A DNA stretch of 7,777 nucleotides from Flavimaricola sp. (GCA_023300365.1 JALZWD010000280.1:1-7777); one strand, 5' to 3'; positions 1 through 6,369 are shown, counted from the first letter of the stretch. A program made the numbers and translations. Notes: a model not told the origin generated them from the letters alone.

Positions 1-768
1 ATTTTCGTTGAAGAACTGGATGATTGCCCACCTGATAGGCCAGTAATATTTTCGGCCCACGGTGTACCAAAATCAGTTCCCGCCGCCGCGGCGGCCCGTG
101 AGATGGTGTTTGTGGACGCCACCTGCCCTCTGGTGAGCAAGGTACACATTGAGGCCGCGCGCCATCACGAGGCGGGACTGCAAATGATCATGATCGGGCA
201 TGAGGGCCACCCCGAAACGGTTGGAACGATGGGACAATTGCCCAGTGGCGAAGTTTTGTTGGTAGAGACGGTTGAAGACGTGGCTCGCGTAGACGTGCGG
301 GATGACGCCCGCCTTGCTTTTGTGACCCAAACCACACTGTCGGTCGACGATACGGCCGATATTGTTGCAGCATTGAATGCACGGTTTCCTGCAATTGTCG
401 GGCCCCACAAAGAAGACATCTGCTATGCCACGACCAACCGGCAAGAGGCGGTCAAAGCCATGGCGCCCAAATGTGATGCCATGCTCGTGGTCGGGGCACC
501 CAATTCGAGCAATTCAAAACGTCTCGTTGAGGTGGGCCGCCGGGCCGGGTGTGGGTATGCTCAATTGGTTCAGAGGGCGACAGACATTGATTGGCGCAGC
601 CTTGAGGGGATCACATCCATCGGTATTACAGCCGGTGCGTCGGCCCCCGAAATTTTGATCAACGAGGTGATTGACGCGTTCAAGTCGCGGTACGATGTGA
701 CAATTGAAAGTGTCGAGACGGCCAAAGAAGACGTCGAATTTAAAGTGCCGCGGGTTTTGCGCAGTTGA
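1..768 (+). CDS. ispH: 4-hydroxy-3-methylbut-2-enyl diphosphate reductase IspH (5' end outside window)
   Basis: IspH is the cytosolic [4Fe-4S] enzyme of the last step of the MEP isoprenoid pathway, reducing HMBPP to IPP and DMAPP. The frame is open from base 1 to TGA at 766-768, giving 255 visible residues of a family usually about 310-320 long, so roughly the first 60 are missing, including the first cluster cysteine. Visible family signatures are SAHGVP (residues 18-23), [11 protein letters not shown] (39-49, second cluster Cys at 42), GHEGHPE (with the His and catalytic Glu of the active site), [10 protein letters not shown] (Thr matching E. coli T167), [10 protein letters not shown] (third cluster Cys at 141), the substrate-binding NSSNS, and TAGASAP near the C terminus. 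An ATG at 103 lies inside a conserved block and is not the start. A methyltransferase gene follows after 19 nt, probably in the same transcript. Confidence 0.96.
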   Translation: MFVEELDDCPPDRPVIFSAHGVPKSVPAAAAAREMVFVDATCPLVSKVHIEAARHHEAGLQMIMIGHEGHPETVGTMGQLPSGEVLLVETVEDVARVDVRDDARLAFVTQTTLSVDDTADIVAALNARFPAIVGPHKEDICYATTNRQEAVKAMAPKCDAMLVVGAPNSSNSKRLVEVGRRAGCGYAQLVQRATDIDWRSLEGITSIGITAGASAPEILINEVIDAFKSRYDVTIESVETAKEDVEFKVPRVLRS

Positions 769-771
769 GCG

Positions 772-777
772 AAGGAG
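772..777 (+). promoter_or_regulatory. Shine-Dalgarno AAGGAG setting the methyltransferase start
   Basis: AAGGAG lies in the gap after the ispH stop, 10 nt before ATG 788. It supports that start over an in-frame ATG at 704, which would sit 65 nt inside ispH. Confidence 0.7.
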
Positions 778-787
778 CCGCTGTTCT

Positions 788-1387
788 ATGAGCACAGATG
801 ACAAAACGATATTAGCCTATGATGTAGGCGCCCAAGACTATGCGGCGCTTGTTGCCAGCGATGAGCCATCGGAGGATCTGAGGGATTTTATTGCGGCACT
901 TCCAAAAGGTGGCAAAGTTTTAGATTTGGGATGCGGCCCGGCGATGGCCTCTGCACACATGAGAGCGGCCGGGCTCCTGCCCGATCCCGTGGACGCCTCA
1001 ATGGGGATGGTTGATCTCGCCAACACGACCCACCAGATTGGCGCACGCCATGGCACCTTTGATGATATTGACGGCATCGAGTGTTATGCAGGTGTTTGGG
1101 CAAGCTTTAGTCTGTTGCATGCGCCAAGAGAATCGTTGCCTCGGTATCTCATGGCCATTGCGGCAGCCTTGAAACCTCAGGGTCAGTTTTACATCGGTAT
1201 GAAAACCGGAAAGGGCCTGAAACGCGATAAAAAGGGTCGTTTGTATACCTATTTAGATGTCGAAGAACTCCACGGCTTACTCGCAACCGCAGGCTTTAAC
1301 GTCACGGCAACACGTGAGGGATCGGAAATCGGATTTGCGGGCACAAACGATCCCTATGTGACCTGTCGGGCGGTGAAGAATGGCTGA
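788..1387 (+). CDS. Class I SAM-dependent methyltransferase, substrate unknown
   Basis: This 199-aa protein has the Rossmann-like class I methyltransferase fold. Motif I is [10 protein letters not shown] (residues 43-52), which binds SAM. The stretch [11 protein letters not shown] (68-78) fits the motif II region, where an acidic residue at the end of strand 2 contacts the ribose. [10 protein letters not shown] (104-113) fits the motif IV region and [14 protein letters not shown] (128-141) the strand 5 region of the Methyltransf_11/25 type. The basic [11 protein letters not shown] segment (141-151) is a likely substrate-facing loop. The start at 788 is chosen for its Shine-Dalgarno and because the alternative overlaps ispH. 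Its end overlaps rnhA by 8 nt, so the two are probably translationally coupled. The protein lacks transmembrane segments and should be cytosolic. The substrate cannot be read from the sequence; small-molecule, protein and RNA targets all remain possible. Confidence 0.88.
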   Translation: MSTDDKTILAYDVGAQDYAALVASDEPSEDLRDFIAALPKGGKVLDLGCGPAMASAHMRAAGLLPDPVDASMGMVDLANTTHQIGARHGTFDDIDGIECYAGVWASFSLLHAPRESLPRYLMAIAAALKPQGQFYIGMKTGKGLKRDKKGRLYTYLDVEELHGLLATAGFNVTATREGSEIGFAGTNDPYVTCRAVKNG

Positions 1388-1835
1388 GCTATTTGCCTAT
1401 ACCGACGGGGCATGCTCGGGCAATCCGGGCCCGGGAGGCTGGGGTGTTTTGATGATCGCACGCGCCGGAAACGAGGTCCTTAAAGAGCGCGAAATTTGTG
1501 GCGGTGAAGCCGACACCACAAACAACCGGATGGAATTGATGGCGTCGATCACAGCTTTGGAATCTCTCACGACATCATCATCCTTAACGATTGTCACCGA
1601 CAGTTCGTATGTGAAAGATGGGATCACCTCATGGATTCATGGGTGGAAAGCACGTGGATGGAAAACCGCCGCAAAGAAACCCGTGAAGAATGAAGATTTA
1701 TGGCGGCGCCTTGATGCGGCAGTTGGGCAGCACAATGTCGCTTGGGAATGGGTCAAAGGGCACGCAGGCCACCCTGAAAACGAACGCGCCGATGAGTTGG
1801 CGCGGCGCGGGATGGCACCATTTAAGGCTGGCTGA
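1380..1835 (+). CDS. rnhA: Ribonuclease HI
   Basis: RNase HI cuts the RNA strand of RNA-DNA hybrids (R-loops, primers) with two Mg ions. The 151-aa product is close to the 155 aa of E. coli RNase HI and keeps the full active site: Asp9 in [16 protein letters not shown], Glu52 in NNRMEL, Asp74 in VTDSSYV, His128 in [16 protein letters not shown] and Asp138 in the same block. The Trp/Lys-rich stretch around 85-103 ([20 protein letters not shown]) matches the basic handle that binds the hybrid in E. coli-type enzymes. The ATG at 1380 overlaps the end of the methyltransferase gene by 8 nt, with only a weak purine stretch (GGTGAAG) before it, suggesting translational coupling. It converges with fmt, whose stop lies 74 nt downstream; no strong terminator hairpin was found in that gap. 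Confidence 0.96.
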   Translation: MAELFAYTDGACSGNPGPGGWGVLMIARAGNEVLKEREICGGEADTTNNRMELMASITALESLTTSSSLTIVTDSSYVKDGITSWIHGWKARGWKTAAKKPVKNEDLWRRLDAAVGQHNVAWEWVKGHAGHPENERADELARRGMAPFKAG

Positions 1836-1909
1836 AGCAAAAGCAGCGACTATTGGCGGATGTATCAATCATTGCGAAGCAAATTTGACTTTTCAACATC
1901 CCGAACCGC

Positions 1910-2809
1910 TTAGGTCAGCTCATCGGGAAGGGAAATTCCTCGTAGAGCGTCGATAGTGTCCATCGCTTGTTTTCCAGACCGCTGGAGACGGGAGACAGAA
2001 ATTGCATCGCGACCACAAGCAACTGTCAACGGCGCCAAAATTTGTCCTGGCCGGCCTATTCCTGGTACGACAACAGATCCAAGAAGCTTCAAGCGTTCGC
2101 CGTCTAACTCGCACCATGCCCCGGGGAATGGTGCAAGACCGCGGATTTGACGGTCAATGTCGCTCGCGGGTTGGTTCCAATCAATCCGCGCCTCGGCTTT
2201 GTCGACTTTTTGGGCATAGGTCACGCCGTCTTGTGGCTGTGGCGTCGCTGTGAGGTTGGATAAATCAGCAAGGTCTTGGATGATTGCCGTAGCACCCATG
2301 GTCGAGAGACGATCATGCAACGCGCCGGTAGTTTCGTTTGGACCAATGTCCGTTACATGGCGCGAAAGAACAGGCCCGGTATCAAGACCAGCTTCCATTT
2401 GCATTATGCAAACCCCCGTTTGTGCATCACCCGCCATAATCGCGCGATGAATTGGAGCCGCACCACGCCAGCGCGGGAGTAACGAGGCGTGGATATTCAG
2501 ACATCCATGAAGTGGCGCATCTAGGATCGCTTGGGGCAATATGAGGCCATATGCCACAACAACTGCAATTTCAGCGTCGTGAGCCGCGAAAGTTGCCTGT
2601 TCCTCAGGCGACTTTAGCGAGGTTGGATGACAGACCGTCAATCCAAGGGCAAGCGCTCGGCTGTGCACTGGTGTTGGGCGCTCTTTTTTGCCGCGTCCCG
2701 AAGGGCGTGGTGGTTGACAATAGACCGCAACAATCTCGTGCCCAGCGCTATGAAGCGCATCAAGGATCGGGACAGAAAAATCAGGGGTGCCCATAAAGAT
2801 GAGGCGCAT
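1910..2809 (-). CDS. fmt: Methionyl-tRNA formyltransferase
   Basis: Fmt transfers a formyl group from 10-formyl-THF to Met-tRNA(fMet) for translation initiation. The 299-aa product is close to the E. coli length of 315. The N terminus [16 protein letters not shown] is typical, and the hydrolase-type catalytic domain shows the triad Asn105 and His107 ([20 protein letters not shown]) and Asp143 ([11 protein letters not shown]). [16 protein letters not shown] (196-211) marks the hinge to the tRNA-binding C-terminal domain, which ends in [11 protein letters not shown]. The ATG at 2809 is preferred over start codons 11 and 8 codons upstream because AAGGA lies 6 nt before it and the family begins with MRLIFMGTP. 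It is the last gene of the def1-def2-def3-fmt operon, 47 nt after def3, and the pairing with deformylase is the classical def-fmt arrangement. Confidence 0.96.
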   Translation of the reverse strand: MRLIFMGTPDFSVPILDALHSAGHEIVAVYCQPPRPSGRGKKERPTPVHSRALALGLTVCHPTSLKSPEEQATFAAHDAEIAVVVAYGLILPQAILDAPLHGCLNIHASLLPRWRGAAPIHRAIMAGDAQTGVCIMQMEAGLDTGPVLSRHVTDIGPNETTGALHDRLSTMGATAIIQDLADLSNLTATPQPQDGVTYAQKVDKAEARIDWNQPASDIDRQIRGLAPFPGAWCELDGERLKLLGSVVVPGIGRPGQILAPLTVACGRDAISVSRLQRSGKQAMDTIDALRGISLPDELT

Positions 2810-2815
2810 AGCATG

Positions 2816-2820
2816 TCCTT
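2816..2820 (-). promoter_or_regulatory. Shine-Dalgarno AAGGA of fmt
   Basis: On the minus strand AAGGA lies 6 nt before ATG 2809, in the def3-fmt gap. It decides the fmt start, since the upstream in-frame start codons would place this site inside the coding region. Confidence 0.7.
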
Positions 2821-2856
2821 GGTGATGCGTCATAAACCACATCTTTTGGGGTTGGG

Positions 2857-3345
2857 TTATCGTTTGTATTTTCGCAAAAGCATGTCGCGTTTCGTGCGGC
2901 TAAGGTTGTCAAAATACATACGACCATTGAGGTGATCAATCTGGTGCTGAACAGAAGTGGCCCAAAGACCCACAAAATCACGATCTTCACTCTCGCCTGA
3001 CGCATTTATGAACCGCACGGTTACCGCGCGCGGGCGATTGATCAACGCAGACTGACCTGGCAAGTTGGGCGACGCTTCCGCGTGGGGCCGCAACTCAACA
3101 CTGGCATGCAAAACATGCGGGTTCGCCATTTTCACGGCCTGACCACGGGCATCAGAGGCATCTACAACTGCGAGGCGCTGCATGATACCAAGCTGAACTG
3201 CGGCAAGTCCGACACCGGGCATATTGTCCATCGCAACAATCATTTCATCCCATATGGCCTGCGTTTCTTGGGTGATTTGAAACACTTCGGCAGCAGGGGT
3301 GCGCAAACGTTTGTCCGGCCACATTATGAAAGCGCGATGGGTCAT
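2857..3345 (-). CDS. Degenerate peptide deformylase paralogue, probable pseudoenzyme (def3)
   Basis: This 162-aa protein has the length and layout of a peptide deformylase (Pep_deformylase family) but has lost key catalytic residues. Motif 1 is kept as GVGLAAVQ (44-51), including the Gln. Motif 2, normally EGCLS with the metal-ligand Cys, reads EASPN (90-94), so the Cys position is Ser92. Motif 3, normally HExDH, reads HQIDH (134-138): both His ligands remain but the catalytic Glu is Gln135. In E. coli deformylase the Cys and the Glu are both needed for activity, so hydrolysis is unlikely (inference). The reading frame is intact, its ATG overlaps the def2 stop (ATGA), and the flanking fold motifs are preserved, which argues for a maintained gene over recent decay. 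It ends about 10 residues earlier than def1 and lacks the long basic C-terminal helix. Possible roles are partner binding, regulation of the active deformylases, or sequestering of formyl peptides; none is shown here. Confidence 0.85.
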   Translation of the reverse strand: MTHRAFIMWPDKRLRTPAAEVFQITQETQAIWDEMIVAMDNMPGVGLAAVQLGIMQRLAVVDASDARGQAVKMANPHVLHASVELRPHAEASPNLPGQSALINRPRAVTVRFINASGESEDRDFVGLWATSVQHQIDHLNGRMYFDNLSRTKRDMLLRKYKR

Positions 3346-3827
3346 GATGCGTACTCGGCCAATTTTTCGGAACGCATTGCGGGCGAAAGCCGATCGAATG
3401 TCGTTTTGCCGTTAAGATGGTCTAGTTCGTGCTGCACGCAAGCCGCAGCAAACCCACCGAATGTCTGGGACCTGACCGCCCCATCAAGATCGGTCCAACC
3501 CAGAGTGACCTCGAGCGGACGTGCAATATCCAAAAGCACGCCAGGGATCGAAAGGCAGCCTTCTTGGTTGGTGATCAGCTCATTGGACACCGCAGTGATT
3601 TCCGGATTGATAAACACCATCGGCGTGGGCGTTCCGGTTTTCCACAATTCATCCATTACAAAGATCCGCTGCATCACACCCAGCTGCGGTGCAGCAAGGC
3701 CACGACCGGGAGCAGCATACATGGTTTCGAACATATCATCGATGAGGACTGACACATCGTCCTCGGCAGGCGTGCAAACCTGCGAAAGGCGCGGGTCAGG
3801 CCAAAGCAAGATTGGGCGGATCGTCAC
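3342..3827 (-). CDS. def: Peptide deformylase, second paralogue (def2)
   Basis: Peptide deformylase removes the N-formyl group from nascent proteins using a metal ion, usually Fe(II). The 161-aa product keeps all three motifs: GRGLAAPQ (41-48), EGCLSIPG (89-96, metal ligand Cys91) and HELDH (133-137, two His ligands plus the catalytic Glu134), so it should be active. The Arg in motif 1, where Ile or Val is usual, marks it as a divergent paralogue of def1. After HELDH only 24 residues remain against 34 in def1, so the basic C-terminal helix that docks E. coli deformylase at the ribosome tunnel exit is shortened. The start is GTG at 3827, overlapping the def1 stop as GTGA, and the stop overlaps the def3 start as ATGA. 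Both junctions suggest coupled translation. The substrate preference relative to def1 is not visible. Confidence 0.92.
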   Translation of the reverse strand: MTIRPILLWPDPRLSQVCTPAEDDVSVLIDDMFETMYAAPGRGLAAPQLGVMQRIFVMDELWKTGTPTPMVFINPEITAVSNELITNQEGCLSIPGVLLDIARPLEVTLGWTDLDGAVRSQTFGGFAAACVQHELDHLNGKTTFDRLSPAMRSEKLAEYAS

Positions 3828-4351
3828 GCGCGGTCTCGGGCGAGCTCTTTCTTGAGCTTGACCATCTTGCGGGTGATCATCTGGCGCTTAAGCGGCTTGA
3901 GGTGATCGATGAACAAAGTGCCATCGAGGTGGTCAATCTCGTGCTGGACGCATGTGGCCCAAAGCTCGGAGAAGCTCTCTTCGACGGTTTTGCCATCAAG
4001 TCCCAACCAGCGCACCTTCACCTCGGCGGGCCGTTCCACATCGGCGTATTGATCGGGAATGGACAGACAGCCTTCATCATAAACGCTGCGCGCGTCGCTT
4101 TCCCAAATCACCTCAGGATTGATGAGCACCATCGGCTGCGCGCTGCTTTCTTCATCCTTGACGCAATCCATCACAAACATGCGGCTTGTGACCCCCACTT
4201 GGGGTGCGGCAAGGCCAATGCCGGGCGCGTCATACATGGTTTCGAGCATGTCATCGGCCAACTTGCGAATGTCGTCGGTGACCTCGGCCACGGGGGCGCA
4301 GACCTTTTTCAGGCGGGGATCAGGATGGATGAGGATATTGCGGCGTGTCAT
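3824..4351 (-). CDS. def: Peptide deformylase, housekeeping copy (def1)
   Basis: This is the canonical deformylase of the three. With the start at ATG 4351 it has 175 aa, against 169 in E. coli. The N terminus MTRRNILIHPDPRLKKVC is typical; motifs are GIGLAAPQ (44-51), EGCLSIPD (93-100, metal ligand Cys95) and HEIDH (137-141, catalytic Glu138). The C terminus, about residues 151-175, is strongly basic and predicted helical (LKPLKRQMITRKMVKLKKEL), like the E. coli helix that binds the ribosome at the tunnel exit. Other in-frame starts are ATG 4357, two codons upstream, and a GTG at 4396, which would add residues unlike the family N terminus. No clear Shine-Dalgarno precedes ATG 4351. It is first gene of the operon, followed by def2 with a GTGA overlap, and diverges from the membrane-protein gene at 4467. 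Confidence 0.94.
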   Translation of the reverse strand: MTRRNILIHPDPRLKKVCAPVAEVTDDIRKLADDMLETMYDAPGIGLAAPQVGVTSRMFVMDCVKDEESSAQPMVLINPEVIWESDARSVYDEGCLSIPDQYADVERPAEVKVRWLGLDGKTVEESFSELWATCVQHEIDHLDGTLFIDHLKPLKRQMITRKMVKLKKELARDRA

Positions 4352-4396
4352 GTGCATCGATTTAGGGGGCCGGAGGGGAATTTGCAACCAAAGCAC

Positions 4397-4425
4397 AATG
4401 TAACCTTGACGTTACTTAATCACAA
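4397..4425 (-). promoter_or_regulatory. Predicted sigma70-type promoter of the def1-def2-def3-fmt operon
   Basis: On the minus strand TTGTGA (4420-4425) and TACATT (4397-4402) are separated by 17 bp, each matching the consensus in 4 of 6 positions. This would start transcription about 40 nt before def1. The -10 overlaps the left 16-bp palindrome at 4400-4415. Prediction by eye only. Confidence 0.4.
4400..4415. promoter_or_regulatory. Palindromic site 1, probable operator
   Basis: GTAACCTTGACGTTAC has perfect 5-bp inverted arms (GTAAC / GTTAC) around 6 bp. It matches site 2 at 13 of 16 positions in the same orientation, 34 bp away. It covers the -35-like TTGACG of the rightward promoter and the -10 of the leftward def promoter. 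The small XRE regulator encoded at 4865-5068 is the obvious candidate ligand (inference). Confidence 0.55.
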
Positions 4426-4436
4426 TTCCATATGTC
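4407..4436 (+). promoter_or_regulatory. Predicted promoter of the membrane-protein/XRE regulator pair
   Basis: TTGACG (4407-4412, 5 of 6 to the -35 consensus) is followed after 18 bp by TATGTC (4431-4436), or after 16 bp by CATATG (4429-4434); the -10 match is only 3 of 6 either way. The -35 lies within palindrome 1 and the -10 touches palindrome 2, so a repressor bound at both sites would cover the promoter. Confidence 0.35.
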
Positions 4437-4449
4437 ACCCTGAGGTTAC
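4434..4449. promoter_or_regulatory. Palindromic site 2, probable operator
   Basis: GTCACCCTGAGGTTAC is the second copy of the site at 4400-4415. Its arms GTCAC / GTTAC form an inverted repeat with one mismatch. It lies just upstream of the ribosome-binding site of the membrane-protein gene, near the expected transcription start, where a repressor would act. Confidence 0.5.
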
Positions 4450-4455
4450 AAAAAT

Positions 4456-4459
4456 GGAG
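4456..4459 (+). promoter_or_regulatory. Shine-Dalgarno GGAG of the membrane-protein gene
   Basis: GGAG lies 7 nt before ATG 4467, a good spacing that fixes this start. No other in-frame ATG precedes it after palindrome 2. Confidence 0.65.
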
Positions 4460-4466
4460 ATCTGTT

Positions 4467-4868
4467 ATGAACCCCGTTACACTGGCGCGATTGGGCGCGA
4501 ATATCTCGCTGATCTTGGTTGTGCTGGCATTCTTGGCCGCCATGTATCTTGGGTCTGGAAAGGTCTCGGACGGTTGGGCGTGGATCATCGGCGGCGTCGC
4601 TTTAGCGGGAGCCGTCGGGCAAATTGTGGTGAGTGTCATATGGCCAAAATCCGTAGGCCCGGCATGGGATGAGCAGGTGATTGAGACACAACGCACGGCC
4701 AATAGTTTTGGGTTCTTCATTACATTGGCAATGTTTTTGGTGTTCTTGATCCTGGTGATCAACGACATGATGCGCCCTGATCTGGCATTCTATTTGATGG
4801 GTGCGCCTTTGGGCATAGCCCCTGCCATTTGGATGATCGTGGCACACTTGCAAGGTCGCGCGGGATGA
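4467..4868 (+). CDS. Small four-helix inner-membrane protein, partner of an XRE regulator
   Basis: The 133-aa product is very hydrophobic, with four likely transmembrane segments at about residues 9-29, 38-59, 82-99 and 106-127. Between the second and third lies a polar loop, GPAWDEQVIETQRTANSFGF (64-83). No catalytic motif or cleavable signal peptide is evident. The layout, with an acidic/Arg loop (DEQVIETQR) between two hairpins, recalls small DUF2178-like membrane proteins that are often encoded next to a short XRE regulator; this resemblance is from memory and tentative. The stop overlaps the regulator start as ATGA, so the two are made together. A plausible job is signal input to, or control of, the regulator, as in membrane-protein/repressor pairs such as SdpI-SdpR, but no sequence relation to SdpI is claimed. 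Confidence 0.8.
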   Translation: MNPVTLARLGANISLILVVLAFLAAMYLGSGKVSDGWAWIIGGVALAGAVGQIVVSVIWPKSVGPAWDEQVIETQRTANSFGFFITLAMFLVFLILVINDMMRPDLAFYLMGAPLGIAPAIWMIVAHLQGRAG

Positions 4869-5068
4869 TATTGCAGACCAAATTGAAAGAACGCAGGACT
4901 AAAGCGGGAATGACACAAGCAGCTCTTGCCGACGCCGTTGGGGTGAGCCGCAAGACAATAAATACAGTTGAGAACGGAGTTTTTGTCCCTTCAACTCTAC
5001 TCGCCTTGCGGATAGCAAAAGTTTTGGACGTGACGGTTGAGCAATTGTTCCAACTTGGGGCCGATTAA
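4865..5068 (+). CDS. Small XRE/Cro-type transcriptional regulator
   Basis: This 67-aa protein is a single HTH_3 (Cro/CI) domain with no extra sensory domain. The core is MTQAALADAVGVSRKTINTV (residues 16-35), containing helices 2 and 3, followed by ENGVFVPSTLLALRIAKVLD and VTVEQLF. The recognition helix is around SRKTINTVENG. Length and sequence resemble the compact regulators often paired with small membrane proteins. The ATG at 4865 overlaps the membrane-protein stop; an in-frame ATG at 4829 would add 12 residues encoded within the upstream gene and is less likely. It probably binds the two 16-bp palindromes upstream of its own operon as a dimer and represses it (inference). The C-S lyase gene follows after 71 nt and could be partly co-transcribed. 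Confidence 0.92.
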   Translation: MILQTKLKERRTKAGMTQAALADAVGVSRKTINTVENGVFVPSTLLALRIAKVLDVTVEQLFQLGAD

Positions 5069-5126
5069 CATTCCGCCCTTGCACTTGGCGCGGCTCTCCG
5101 TAAGCGTATTGGCAACGCCCTGCAAT

Positions 5127-5130
5127 GGAG
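5127..5130 (+). promoter_or_regulatory. Shine-Dalgarno GGAG setting the C-S lyase start
   Basis: GGAG lies 9 nt before ATG 5140. It overlaps an in-frame ATG at 5125, which has no good site of its own, so 5140 is the better start. Confidence 0.6.
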
Positions 5131-5139
5131 ACCAGACAG

Positions 5140-6309
5140 ATGACCTTTGACACCTCAATCGACCGCCGCGGCACCCATAGTGCGAAATGGGATGCGATGG
5201 AAAAGAACTATGGTGTGTCACCTTCAGATGGGATCGCAATGTGGGTTGCCGACATGGACTTTCAACCACCACAAGGCGTCTTGGACATCGTCCAAAAACA
5301 AATCGATCATGGGATTGTCGGCTATTACGGCGATGAAGCATCCTATAGGGATGCAATCTGTTGGTGGATGCGCGAGCGACATAGCTGGGACGTGGATCCA
5401 GCCCACATTTTTACAACGCATGGACTAGTACACGGAACGGGAATGTGTGTCGACGCCTTTACCCAGCCCGGTGAAGGTGTTGTCTTGTTTACGCCAGTCT
5501 ATCATGCATTTGCCCGTGTCATCAAATCGGCAGGCCGTGAGGTTGTGGAATGCCCGTTGATCAACCGCGACGGGCGATATGAGTATGATTTCGACACCTA
5601 TGACGCACAGATGACGGGCAATGAGCGGATGGTCATCCTCTGCTCACCACATAACCCCGGCGGTCGGGTCTGGAGCAAGGCCGAGTTACAGGCCGTTGCG
5701 GCCTTTGCAAAACGGCATAACCTGATTTTGGTATCGGACGAAATTCACCACGATTTGGTGATGCCCGGTCAAACTCATATTCCCATGACTGCAATTGATG
5801 GGATTGAGGATCGTTTGGTGATGATGACCGCCCCCACCAAGACATTCAACATCGCCGGTTCACATACGGGCCACGTGATTATTGCCGATCCTGAATTGCG
5901 TGTAATGTTTGGCAAACGAATGGCCGCGTTGGGTTTATCGCCCAACAGCTTTGGCCTCTTTATGACAACAGCTGCCTATTCCCCCGAGGGGGCCGAATGG
6001 GTCGACAGCTTGTGCGACTATCTTGATCAAAATCGACGCATTTTAGATGATGGTCTAAACGCAATTCCCGGCGTCGCCTCGATGCAGATGGAAAGCACAT
6101 ATTTGGCCTGGGTCAACTTTGCAGGGACGGGCATGAGCAGTGGTGAATTTATCGACCGCGTGCAAAATCGCGCAAAAATTGCGGCCAATCATGGTGCAAC
6201 CTTTGGTACCGGCGGTGAGACATTTCTACGATTTAATTTTGGTGCACCGCGTGCCGTTATCGAAGAGGCCGTTCAAAGAATGCAGACCGCGTTCAGCGAT
6301 CTGCAATAG
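5140..6309 (+). CDS. PLP-dependent C-S lyase, MalY/PatB family (cystathionine beta-lyase type)
   Basis: The 389-aa product is a fold-type I PLP enzyme of the MalY/PatB group, which cleaves C-S bonds in cystathionine and cysteine conjugates to pyruvate, ammonia and a thiol. The N terminus DRRGTHSAKWDAM and MWVADMDF (34-41) are typical of the group. The cofactor site is visible: PVYHAF (Tyr122 stacking on PLP), SPHNPGG (Asn172), VSDEIHHDL (Asp200 pairing with the pyridine nitrogen), TAPTKTFNIAG (Schiff-base Lys234) and FLRFNFG (Arg364 holding the substrate carboxylate). After the Lys the sequence continues SHTGHVII, where a Leu often follows the Gly. ATG 5140 is chosen for its Shine-Dalgarno; ATG 5125 would add five residues. 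No signal peptide is seen, so it is cytosolic. Likely physiological roles are methionine biosynthesis or cysteine-conjugate breakdown; a transaminase role in the same superfamily cannot be fully excluded. Confidence 0.9.
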   Translation: MTFDTSIDRRGTHSAKWDAMEKNYGVSPSDGIAMWVADMDFQPPQGVLDIVQKQIDHGIVGYYGDEASYRDAICWWMRERHSWDVDPAHIFTTHGLVHGTGMCVDAFTQPGEGVVLFTPVYHAFARVIKSAGREVVECPLINRDGRYEYDFDTYDAQMTGNERMVILCSPHNPGGRVWSKAELQAVAAFAKRHNLILVSDEIHHDLVMPGQTHIPMTAIDGIEDRLVMMTAPTKTFNIAGSHTGHVIIADPELRVMFGKRMAALGLSPNSFGLFMTTAAYSPEGAEWVDSLCDYLDQNRRILDDGLNAIPGVASMQMESTYLAWVNFAGTGMSSGEFIDRVQNRAKIAANHGATFGTGGETFLRFNFGAPRAVIEEAVQRMQTAFSDLQ

Positions 6310-6348
6310 CGGGGTCTAGCCTCGACAAAGATGCGGAGGTCCGTCACG

Positions 6349-6369
6349 GACGGTCAAAAACAGACCGTC
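6349..6369 (+). terminator. Weak hairpin terminator candidate after the C-S lyase gene
   Basis: GACGGTC and GACCGTC form a perfect 7-bp stem with a 7-nt A-rich loop, 39 nt after the stop, followed by GTTTTAG, a short T run. A second small hairpin, GTCCG-TCA-CGGAC at 6339-6351, overlaps its left arm and would compete with it. The T run is short, so efficiency is doubtful. Confidence 0.4.

Noticed and set aside
704..787. N-terminal extension of the methyltransferase from ATG 704
   Set aside because: It overlaps ispH by 65 nt and its residues do not resemble a methyltransferase N terminus; ATG 788 has a Shine-Dalgarno.
1836..1909. Bidirectional terminator between rnhA and fmt
   Set aside because: Only 4-bp stems such as GCTG/CAGC near 1831-1847 were found, without a T run; not supported.
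3082..3855. A 257-codon open frame on the + strand
   Set aside because: It runs antisense to def2 and def3, which carry deformylase motifs and tight overlaps; the translation shows no recognisable domain.
4352..4396. Longer def1 starting at GTG 4396
   Set aside because: The extra 15 residues are unlike deformylase N termini and the start would overlap the predicted -10 region.
3812..4672. A 286-codon open frame on the + strand
   Set aside because: It is antisense to def1, crosses the divergent promoter and overlaps the membrane-protein gene out of frame; a shadow of real genes.
5069..5139. Separate promoter for the C-S lyase gene (TTGCAC at 5079-5084)
   Set aside because: No acceptable -10 lies 16-18 bp downstream; co-transcription with the regulator or an unrecognised promoter are equally possible.
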